A stretch of 8,004 nt of DNA from Pseudomonas sp. (GTDB lineage Bacteria > Pseudomonadota > Gammaproteobacteria > Pseudomonadales > Pseudomonadaceae), in contig JARDZH010000062.1 in the NCBI GenBank assembly GCA_029240955.1, forward strand, positions 1 through 8,004, in the 5' to 3' direction. Of the stretch, positions 1 to 5,715 are shown piece by piece; positions within the stretch are counted from its first letter, which is position 1, and every line of letters begins with the position of its first letter. The notes beneath the pieces are model-generated. The model was not told where the DNA came from. It saw nothing but the letters and a program-made list of their open reading frames with translations, and searched no databases. The position numbers and the translations under genes are program-made.

Positions 1-1017
1 GTGGACATGGTTCGCGAAGACCTGCGCCTGTCGAAGATTCTCACCAAGGAAGCGTTCGAAAACGCCATTCGGGTCAACGCGGCCATCGGCGGTTCGACCA
101 ACGCGGTGATTCACTTGAAAGCCATCGCCGGACGGATCGGTGTGGATCTGGAACTGGACGACTGGACGCGCGTCGGCCGGGGCATGCCGACCATCGTCGA
201 CCTGCAACCTTCCGGGCGTTTTCTGATGGAAGAGTTCTATTACGCGGGCGGCCTGCCCGCTGTGCTGCGACGCATGAACGAGGCAGGCCTGCTGCCCAAC
301 CCGGATGCGCTGACGGCCAATGGCAAGAGCATCGGCGAGAACACCGCCAACGCCCCGATCTATGGCGAGGATCAGGTCATCCGCGCCCTGGACAATCCGA
401 TCCGCGCCGACGGCGGGATCTGCGTATTGCGCGGCAATCTGGCGCCGCTGGGCGCAGTGCTCAAGCCCTCTGCCGCAACACCGGCGCTGATGCAGCATCG
501 CGGTCGCGCCGTGGTGTTCGAGAACTTCGAGATGTACAAGGCGCGGATCAACGATCCGGATCTGGACATCGACGCCAGCTCGATCATGGTCATGAAAAAC
601 TGTGGGCCGAAGGGTTATCCAGGCATGGCGGAAGTCGGCAATATGGGTCTGCCGGCCAAGCTGCTGGCTCAAGGCGTGACCGACATGGTGCGGATTTCCG
701 ATGCGCGCACGAGCGGCACCGCTTACGGCACGGTGGTTCTGCACGTTGCGCCCGAAGCGGCGGCTGGCGGCCCGTTGGCGGTGGTTCAGGAAGGCGACTG
801 GATCGAACTGGACTGCCTCAACGGTCGCTTGCATCTCGACATCCCGGACGCCGAGCTGGCCGCGCGCCTGGCTGACTGGCAGGCACCGCAGAACCCGTTC
901 CTGGCCGGCGGCTACCGGCAGATGTACATCGACCATGTGATGCAGGCGGATCAAGGATGCGATTTCGACTTCCTGGTCGGCTGCCGCGGCGCCGAGGTGC
1001 CACGCCACTCGCATTGA
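1..1017 (+). CDS. IlvD/Edd-family sugar-acid dehydratase (L-arabinonate/galactonate type), C-terminal part
   Basis: This is the last 338 residues of an Fe-S dependent dehydratase that converts an aldonic acid to its 2-keto-3-deoxy acid in the cytoplasm. The frame is open at base 1. Family members run about 570-600 residues, so roughly 240 N-terminal residues, including the first cluster cysteines, lie outside the window; the GTG at base 1 is an internal valine codon. Visible family motifs are GGSTNAVIHL (residues 30-39 of the visible part), CGPKGYPGM (201-209, with a cluster cysteine) and SDARTSGTAYG (233-243). The serine of SGT (238) is the proposed catalytic base in this family. SDARxSGTA..GTVVLHVAPEAA is the sugar-acid dehydratase version; true IlvD has a TDGRFSGG-type motif. 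A DgoR-like regulator follows 96 bp downstream, which agrees with aldonate catabolism. The exact substrate (arabinonate, galactonate, xylonate or fuconate) cannot be decided. A misannotation as dihydroxy-acid dehydratase ilvD is likely in databases. Confidence 0.9.
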   Translation: MDMVREDLRLSKILTKEAFENAIRVNAAIGGSTNAVIHLKAIAGRIGVDLELDDWTRVGRGMPTIVDLQPSGRFLMEEFYYAGGLPAVLRRMNEAGLLPNPDALTANGKSIGENTANAPIYGEDQVIRALDNPIRADGGICVLRGNLAPLGAVLKPSAATPALMQHRGRAVVFENFEMYKARINDPDLDIDASSIMVMKNCGPKGYPGMAEVGNMGLPAKLLAQGVTDMVRISDARTSGTAYGTVVLHVAPEAAAGGPLAVVQEGDWIELDCLNGRLHLDIPDAELAARLADWQAPQNPFLAGGYRQMYIDHVMQADQGCDFDFLVGCRGAEVPRHSH

Positions 1018-1024
1018 TCGATTC

Positions 1025-1054
1025 CGGCGGGCGCCGACCGCTCGGTGCCCGCCG
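1025..1054 (+). terminator. Hairpin after the dehydratase gene, terminator-like
   Basis: A 13-bp stem (arms 1025-1037 and 1042-1054) with one G-T pair and a 4-base loop CCGC starts 8 bases after the dehydratase stop codon. The stem is very GC-rich, but no T-run follows (the next bases are CTTGCGCTGC), so it is not a textbook intrinsic terminator. It may slow polymerase, help Rho or protect the 3' end of the mRNA. Its position directly after a stop codon is the main support. Confidence 0.5.
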
Positions 1055-1068
1055 CTTGCGCTGCGCGA

Positions 1069-1077
1069 TGGTATGAT
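1069..1077 (+). promoter_or_regulatory. Extended -10 promoter candidate for the GntR regulator
   Basis: TGGTATGAT is a TGn extension followed by a -10 hexamer (TATGAT, 1072-1077) that differs from TATAAT at one base. No good -35 box is seen at the expected distance, which extended -10 promoters tolerate. Transcription would begin near 1084 and give a leader of about 30 bases before the ATG at 1114. An imperfect dyad (ATGATGC at 1073-1079 and GCATTCAT at 1083-1090, with one extra base) overlaps the -10 and the expected start. It could be an operator for autoregulation, but it is too imperfect to call. Confidence 0.45.
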
Positions 1078-1113
1078 GCGTGGCATTCATCGCCAGGATC
1101 GACTTGCGACCCC

Positions 1114-1833
1114 ATGGATTACCGAAAGCCTTCCGACCGTAAAAGCATGCACGCGCGCATTGTCCAGGAACTGGGCATGCAGATCGTTTCCGGTCGCTTC
1201 AAGCCCGACGACAAACTGCCTGCCGAAGCCCTGCTCTGCGAAGAGTACGCGGTCAGCCGCCCGGTATTGCGCGAAGCCACGCGGGTACTGGTCGCCAAGG
1301 GGCTGGTGTATTCCCGGCCGCGGGTCGGCACGGTCGTCAAGGCGCGTCGCGAATGGCATCTGCTGGACCCGGACGTATTGCACTGGGTGATGCAGAGTTC
1401 GCCACAGAATGACTTCTTCAACTTGCTCACCAGCGTACGCGCGGTGATCGAGCCTGCGGTGGCGGCGCTGGCAGCGCAGCATGCGACGGATCAGGAGATC
1501 GAGTCGATCGAGGAAGCGTATCAGCGCATGGAGGCCGCTTCATCGCCCGAAACCTGGCTGCAGCCGGACCTGGATTTCCACAGCCGGATTGCCGATGCGA
1601 CCCACAACGATCTGCTGGCACACCTGTGCAACATGCTGTCGCTGGCGTTGCGCGAAGCGCTGAAACATTCCAACAAACGCCCGAACCTGCATGAACTGGC
1701 GCTGCCGCGTCACAAAGCGATCCTTACCGCTATCCAGAACCGCGACACCTTGGGCGCCCGGCATGCAACGCTGGTGCAACTGGATGACGCGCGCAACGCG
1801 CTGAGTCTGGTGCTGGGTGGTGTGAAGGACTGA
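1114..1833 (+). CDS. GntR/FadR-subfamily regulator, DgoR-like
   Basis: A 239-residue cytoplasmic transcription factor with a winged helix-turn-helix at residues about 10-75 (LPAEALLCEEYAVSRPVLREA, then the wing SRPRVGTVV) and an all-helical FCD effector domain at about 100-230. The linker W..LDPDVLHWV, the spacing and the LPAEA.LCEE segment closely resemble E. coli DgoR, the galactonate repressor. It probably represses sugar-acid genes until an aldonate binds, which fits the dehydratase just upstream. Asp152 and His156 (D-x3-H) and His200 sit where many FCD domains bind metal, but the last usual histidine appears to be Gln222. The reading frame extends upstream to a GTG at 1045, but that would place the start inside the preceding hairpin. 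The ATG at 1114 has only a distant AGGA (1095-1098) as ribosome site, and ATG 1147 is a possible alternative start. The ligand is inferred, not shown. Confidence 0.88.
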   Translation: MDYRKPSDRKSMHARIVQELGMQIVSGRFKPDDKLPAEALLCEEYAVSRPVLREATRVLVAKGLVYSRPRVGTVVKARREWHLLDPDVLHWVMQSSPQNDFFNLLTSVRAVIEPAVAALAAQHATDQEIESIEEAYQRMEAASSPETWLQPDLDFHSRIADATHNDLLAHLCNMLSLALREALKHSNKRPNLHELALPRHKAILTAIQNRDTLGARHATLVQLDDARNALSLVLGGVKD

Positions 1834-1859
1834 CCCGTCCCTATTGAGCCGCGCGTACT

Positions 1860-1928
1860 CTGTGGGAGGGAGCGAAGCTCGCGACTGGCCGGTCTGACGC
1901 TGTCGCGAGCTGGCGCTCCCTCCCACAG
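1860..1928. repeat. REP-type inverted repeat pair (BIME-like)
   Basis: Arms 1860-1884 and 1903-1928 are reverse complements over about 23 of 25 positions (CTGTGGGAGGGAGCG, a short mismatch, then GCTCGCGA), around an 18-base loop. This is the form of intergenic REP sequence common in Pseudomonas. It starts 27 bases after the regulator stop codon, between two convergent genes, so its transcript would fold into a long hairpin from either side. It could act as a bidirectional end point or mRNA stabiliser. REP elements are moved by RAYT-type transposases encoded elsewhere in the genome; none is in this window. Confidence 0.8.
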
Positions 1929-1961
1929 AAGTGTGTTCACTCTGCAGATTGAGCGTAGAAA

Positions 1962-2018
1962 CTGTGGGAGCGGCTTTAGCCGCGAAGCCGTAGTGACATG
2001 AGGACAGTTGGCTCCTAC
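1962..2018. repeat. Second, degenerate REP-type element
   Basis: CTGTGGGAGCGGCTTTAGCCGCGAAG is a REP head of Pseudomonas type. It holds a small hairpin (GCGGC-TTTA-GCCGC, 1970-1983), and its outer arm GTGGGAGC (1964-1971) can pair, with one G-T, with GCTCCTAC at 2011-2018. An alternative pairing of CGGCTT (1971-1976) with AAGCCG (1985-1990) is also possible. It lies 33 bases from the first repeat and ends 19 bases before the 3' end of the transporter gene. The remainder of 1834-2037 shows no gene or other signal. Confidence 0.65.
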
Positions 2019-2037
2019 GACGATTGCAAAACGCATT

Positions 2038-4428
2038 TCAATGCGAAAACAACGAATGCCCCACCTGCCCCGCCATCTTTTCCGGTTTGATCAGGAACCG
2101 CGCCAGCGCGGGCAGCAGCCATAGCGCGCCGAACATGTTCCACAGCAGCATGAAGGTCAGCATCAGGCCCATGTCGGCCTGGAACTTGATCGCCGAGAAG
2201 ATCCAGGTGCAGACCCCGATCGCCAGACACAACCCGGTGAACAGCACCGCTTTACCGGTGGATTTCAGCGTCTCGTAATAGGCTTCCTGCAACGGCAGCC
2301 CTGCACGCAAAAAGCTTTCCAGGCGGCTGTAGATGTAGATGCCGTAGTCCACGCCGATGCCGACCCCAAGCGCCACGACCGGCAAGGTCGCAACCTTGAC
2401 GCCGATGCCCATGAACGCCATCAGCGCGTTGCCCAGCACCGAGGTCAGGACCAGCGGCAGCACGATGCACAAGGTCGCCGCCCAGGAACGGAAGGTGATC
2501 ATGCACATGGTCGCCACGCAGATGTAGACCAGCACCAGAATGATCAGCTCGGATTGCTTGATCACTTCGTTGGTCGCCGCTTCGATACCGGCGTTGCCCG
2601 CCGCGAGCAGGAATTGCAACTCAGGCGTGTTGTTTTCGGCGGCGAAGGCTTGTACGACGGAGACGGCGCGGTCCAGCGTTTCGGCCTTGTGATCGTTGAG
2701 AAACACCAGCAGCGGCGCCAGCGAGCAGTCGTTGTTGTAGAGGCCGTCGGCGCGGGCGATGGAGCTGTTGAGCACATCCTTGTTGCGCGACAGGGCTTCC
2801 CACTTGAGGTTGCCCTCGTTCATGCCCTTGATCACCTGTTTGGAGACGGTAACCAGAGAAACCGCCGACTGCACGCCGGGCGTATTCTCCAGTTTCCAGG
2901 CCAGCTCGTTGATCGCGGACATGGTCGTATACGCCGAACAGCCTTCGCGCGGCGTCTTGACCATGACCACCAGCACGTCCGAGCTGGTGGAGTAGTGATT
3001 GATGATGAACGCGTTGTCCTGGTTGTAGCGCGAGTCCGGTCGCAGCTCCGGCGCGCCTTGATCCAGATCGCCGATTTTCAGGTTCTGGCTGTACCAGAGC
3101 CCGCCGCCAAAGGCCAACAGCGCCAGCACAATCGACACCGGCGCGACGCGGGCACTGGCAAAGTTCGACAGCAATCGCCAGAAAGGATGGTCGGACACTG
3201 CGTCCTGTTTGCTGCGCACCACCGCTTTTTTGCTGATGCCTGCGTAGGAAATCGCAACCGGCAGCAGAATCAGGTTGGTGAACACGATCACCGCGACGCC
3301 GATGGACGCGCCAATCGCCAGTTCACGGATCACGCCGATGTCGATGATCAGCAGCGTAATGAAGCCAACCGCGTCGGCCAGGATGGCGATCATGCCCGGC
3401 AGAAACAGCTGGCGGAAGGTTCGACGCGCTGCGGTCAGCGCGTTTTCGGCATCACTGGACTGCAGCGCGATCCCGTTGATTTTCTGCACGCCGTGGGAAA
3501 TGCCGATGGCAAAGATCAGAAACGGCACCAGCATCGAGTAGGGATCAATCCCGAAGCCCACCACATGCATCAGCCCCAGCTGCCAGATGACCGCGATCAG
3601 CGTTGTGCAGAGCACCGCGATGGTGCTGCGGATGCAGCGGGTGAACCACAGCAGCAGTACCAGCGTAATCACGAAGGCGACACCGAAGAACATCACCACC
3701 ATCAACAATCCGTCGATCAGGTCGCCGACCTTTTTCGCAAAGCCGACGATGTGGATCCGTACATTGGGGTTCTGAGCCTGATACTTGTCGCGGATCTTCT
3801 CTTCGAGCTGGTGGGAAAACTGCTGGTAGTCCAGTGCGATCAGCTTGCCCTGGTCGGCCGGGTCCGGGTAGGACTCCAGCAACGGCACGTCGACGATGCT
3901 GGATTTGAAATCGTTGGCCACCAGCCGGCCGATCTGGCCGGACTTGAGCACGTTATTGCGCAGCTGATCCAGGCTTTGTTCCGACCCGTCGTAACTTTGC
4001 GGAATCACTTCACCGCCCGCGAAGCCCTCTTCCGTCACCTCGGTCCAGCGCACGCTGGGGCTCCACAGCGATTTCAAGCCGGAGCGGTCCACGCCTGAGA
4101 TGTAGAACACCTCGTCGTTGATCTCGCGCAGGGTGTCCATGTACTGCCGGGAGAAGATGTCGCCGTCGAGCGCTTCCACGGAAATTCGAACGGTGTTGCC
4201 CAGATTGGCGAGGTCATTGCGGTGGGCCATCATGTTCTGGATGAACGGGTGGTCCAACGGGATCATTTTCTCGAAGCTGGTGGAGGGCCGGACCTGAGTC
4301 GCCTGCCAGAACAGGAAAATGCTCGCCAGCAGGCAGAGCACGATCACTGCCGGACGATTATTGAAGATCAGCCGCTCGAGCAGCGTCGCCTTGTCACCGT
4401 GATGCCGCGTGTGTTGCAGATTGGTCAT
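2038..4428 (-). CDS. MMPL/RND-superfamily inner-membrane transporter
   Basis: A 796-residue proton-driven transporter candidate of the MMPL (HpnN/MmpL-like) branch, whose characterised members move lipids or other hydrophobic molecules. From the sequence there are 12 hydrophobic segments: one at about 27-45, five at about 238-395, one at about 429-447 and five at about 628-778. Two large periplasmic domains lie at about 46-235 and 448-625, the usual RND 1+5, 1+5 duplication. The second half has GVGIGVDYGIYIYSRL, with Asp694-Tyr695 at the usual proton-relay place. The matching place in the first half reads GISHGVQ. A cysteine pair (Cys497, Cys568) in the second periplasmic domain may form a disulfide. 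I chose ATG 4428 because GGGA lies 9 bases upstream; a TTG at 4434 would leave too little room. It is the last gene of the block, 48 bp after the YCF48-like gene. No membrane-fusion partner of the AcrA type is nearby. The substrate is unknown. Confidence 0.9.
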   Translation of the reverse strand: MTNLQHTRHHGDKATLLERLIFNNRPAVIVLCLLASIFLFWQATQVRPSTSFEKMIPLDHPFIQNMMAHRNDLANLGNTVRISVEALDGDIFSRQYMDTLREINDEVFYISGVDRSGLKSLWSPSVRWTEVTEEGFAGGEVIPQSYDGSEQSLDQLRNNVLKSGQIGRLVANDFKSSIVDVPLLESYPDPADQGKLIALDYQQFSHQLEEKIRDKYQAQNPNVRIHIVGFAKKVGDLIDGLLMVVMFFGVAFVITLVLLLWFTRCIRSTIAVLCTTLIAVIWQLGLMHVVGFGIDPYSMLVPFLIFAIGISHGVQKINGIALQSSDAENALTAARRTFRQLFLPGMIAILADAVGFITLLIIDIGVIRELAIGASIGVAVIVFTNLILLPVAISYAGISKKAVVRSKQDAVSDHPFWRLLSNFASARVAPVSIVLALLAFGGGLWYSQNLKIGDLDQGAPELRPDSRYNQDNAFIINHYSTSSDVLVVMVKTPREGCSAYTTMSAINELAWKLENTPGVQSAVSLVTVSKQVIKGMNEGNLKWEALSRNKDVLNSSIARADGLYNNDCSLAPLLVFLNDHKAETLDRAVSVVQAFAAENNTPELQFLLAAGNAGIEAATNEVIKQSELIILVLVYICVATMCMITFRSWAATLCIVLPLVLTSVLGNALMAFMGIGVKVATLPVVALGVGIGVDYGIYIYSRLESFLRAGLPLQEAYYETLKSTGKAVLFTGLCLAIGVCTWIFSAIKFQADMGLMLTFMLLWNMFGALWLLPALARFLIKPEKMAGQVGHSLFSH

Positions 4429-4476
4429 GGCCAAGGTTCCCGCCCTGATTTCTTGTTCTTGATCTGTTCAAGTGGA

Positions 4477-5514
4477 TCACTTCGACTGAGGCACATCCGC
4501 GCCTGTGGGCGATGCCAGCCGCACGCCCCCTTGGCCGACCAGGATCAGGCCGCCCTGATCGTTGGCAGTGACGCCAGCCAGAGAGATGCGGTCCGGTCGG
4601 TTGAACACCTGGAAGCTCTGCCCGTCATCAGTGCTGCGCAATACACTGCCGCCATTGCCTACCAACGCCAGCGAACCGTCCGACAGCAGCGATGCATTGG
4701 CCAGGCCGAATTCGAGCGGGCCGCGTGCAGCGTTGAGTGCTATCTGCGTCCAGCTGTCACCGAAATCCGCTGAACGGAACAGGTTGCCGCGCAAACCGTA
4801 AGCCAGCAGTGTCGAGGGCTGCGCCGTTCCGATCACGCCGAACAGCGAGCCCTGATAAGGGCCTTCGAGCTTTTCCCAGCTCTGCCCGTCATCGCCGGAG
4901 CGAAACATGCTGCCCGATTCACCGACGATGAACAGGCCGGCGTCCTTGATCGAGGCGATACCGTTGAGATGGAATTGGTCTTCGTTGTCCAGCCGATCGC
5001 TGACGTCCTGCCAGTGCTGGCCGCCGTCATCGGTCATCAGCAACGTGCCATATGCGCCCACGGCGAAACCGGTGGTAAGGTCACGAAACCAGACGTCCAG
5101 CAGAGGCGCCTCGCGATTGAGGTCTTCGAACTGTTTGCTCCAGCTGGCGCCACCGTCCTGGCTGACCAGGATCAGCGCGTCGTGGCCGACTGCCCAGCCG
5201 TGCTGCGAATCCACGAACTGCACAGCGGTCAGCATCTGCCGTGTCGGAACCTGAGCCTGTACCCAGGTTTGTGCTTGATCGTCGGAATAGAGAATGTGGC
5301 CGCGCTCGCCCACTGTGACCAGACGCGGACCGGCGTGCACCACATCCAGCAGCAGACTGCGGGCCGCTTTGCTGGACTCGATGGATTGAACGGCAGCAGG
5401 CAGTGCGGAGGGCTCTGAAGCGGCATTCGCGGTAGCCGCCGTCATCAGCATAAAAATGATTGCCAGGAACTTGTCCGCGCGTGAATGGGTGCGCCGAACA
5501 CAGGGCTCACTCAT
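4477..5514 (-). CDS. YCF48/BNR-repeat secreted beta-propeller
   Basis: A 345-residue exported protein. The N-terminus has basic residues (RR, R12, K15), a hydrophobic stretch (about 16-28) and a likely signal peptidase site after ATANA (residue 31), so it is expected in the periplasm. Six Asp-box style repeats of the form LxxSxDxGxxW are visible, ending near residues 84, 125, 168, 213, 255 and 301 (examples ILVSQDGGASW, MFRSGDDGQSW); the sixth ends in Phe instead of Trp. They are spaced 41-46 residues apart and match the photosystem II assembly factor Ycf48 / sialidase-like propeller fold. In a non-photosynthetic host this is a scaffold or chaperone type protein, not a PSII factor, and no glycosidase activity is implied. 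AGGGGAG lies 5 bases before the ATG, a strong ribosome site. Its position directly before the MMPL gene suggests it assists that transporter, possibly by contacting its periplasmic domains; this is inference. Confidence 0.88.
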   Translation of the reverse strand: MSEPCVRRTHSRADKFLAIIFMLMTAATANAASEPSALPAAVQSIESSKAARSLLLDVVHAGPRLVTVGERGHILYSDDQAQTWVQAQVPTRQMLTAVQFVDSQHGWAVGHDALILVSQDGGASWSKQFEDLNREAPLLDVWFRDLTTGFAVGAYGTLLMTDDGGQHWQDVSDRLDNEDQFHLNGIASIKDAGLFIVGESGSMFRSGDDGQSWEKLEGPYQGSLFGVIGTAQPSTLLAYGLRGNLFRSADFGDSWTQIALNAARGPLEFGLANASLLSDGSLALVGNGGSVLRSTDDGQSFQVFNRPDRISLAGVTANDQGGLILVGQGGVRLASPTGADVPQSK

Positions 5515-5550
5515 GGCCTCTCCCCTTTTATTGTTATAGGTCCTGGTAGC

Positions 5551-5576
5551 GACCAGACGTTCGAGACGCTCTGGTC
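5551..5576 (-). other. Hairpin in the leader of the YCF48-like gene
   Basis: GACCAGACGT (5551-5560) and ACGCTCTGGTC (5566-5576) pair with a single bulged base around a 5-base loop. It lies 37 bases before the YCF48-like start codon, downstream of the promoter candidate, so it would be in the 5' leader of that mRNA. A second small stem (CTGGT/ACCAG, overlapping it at 5543-5556) competes with it. No T-run follows on the - strand. Its role is unknown; RNA stability or folding control are possibilities. Confidence 0.4.
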
Positions 5577-5598
5577 CTGCCCTTCTGGAAGCTGGCTC

Positions 5599-5628
5599 AT
5601 CCTAGGCGGCTTTGCAAATGCCTGACAA
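5599..5628 (-). promoter_or_regulatory. Sigma-70-like promoter candidate for YCF48 and MMPL genes
   Basis: Read on the - strand, TTGTCA (5623-5628, five of six bases of the -35 consensus) is followed after 18 bases by TAGGAT (5599-5604, four of six bases of the -10 consensus). The site lies downstream of the hairpin at 5675-5706, so it would let the last two genes be expressed on their own. The -10 is weak, and no operator is recognised around it. Confidence 0.35.
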
Positions 5629-5674
5629 TCGGCATGTCGTTATCTTTTGTAAGCGAGCCTGCCGTGATTGACGA

Positions 5675-5706
5675 GGTATCAGCCGGCCTGATGACCGGCT
5701 GATACC
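5675..5706 (-). terminator. Perfect 12-bp inverted repeat after the DUF1329 gene
   Basis: GGTATCAGCCGG (5675-5686) and CCGGCTGATACC (5695-5706) are exact reverse complements around an 8-base loop, and the structure begins 9 bases after the DUF1329 stop codon. This is the position of a transcription terminator, but on the - strand the following bases are TCGTCAATCACGG, without a T-run. Partial termination, or protection of the upstream mRNA, is as likely as full termination. It does not have the REP head sequence seen at 1860 and 1962. Confidence 0.55.
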
Positions 5707-5715
5707 GCCGCTGTG

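Noticed and set aside
1..1017. Reading the first gene as ilvD of branched-chain amino acid synthesis
   Set aside because: The SDARxSGTA..GTVVLHVAPEAA motif and the DgoR-like neighbour fit sugar-acid dehydratases better.
1045..1113. GTG start giving the GntR regulator 23 extra N-terminal residues
   Set aside because: It would begin inside the hairpin and cover the promoter candidate, and the added residues do not resemble GntR N-termini. The ATG at 1114 gives a length near that of DgoR.
1860..2018. CRISPR array or insertion-sequence end
   Set aside because: There are only two unlike inverted structures, no regular direct repeats or spacers, and no transposase remnant; the heads match REP-type elements.
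2554..4098. Long + strand open frame (514 codons) opposite the MMPL gene
   Set aside because: It lies exactly in codon register with the antisense gene, where stops arise only from sense TTA, CTA or TCA codons that are rare in GC-rich Pseudomonas. Its product is rich in His, Gln, Arg and Val with no recognisable domain.
4429..4434. TTG start for the MMPL gene two codons upstream of the ATG
   Set aside because: The GGGA ribosome site would be only about 3 bases from the TTG but is 9 bases from the ATG at 4428.
4477..5514. Sialidase (neuraminidase) based on BNR repeats
   Set aside because: Asp boxes alone do not give activity; I see no catalytic arginine triad or RIP-type motif, and the length and repeats fit YCF48.
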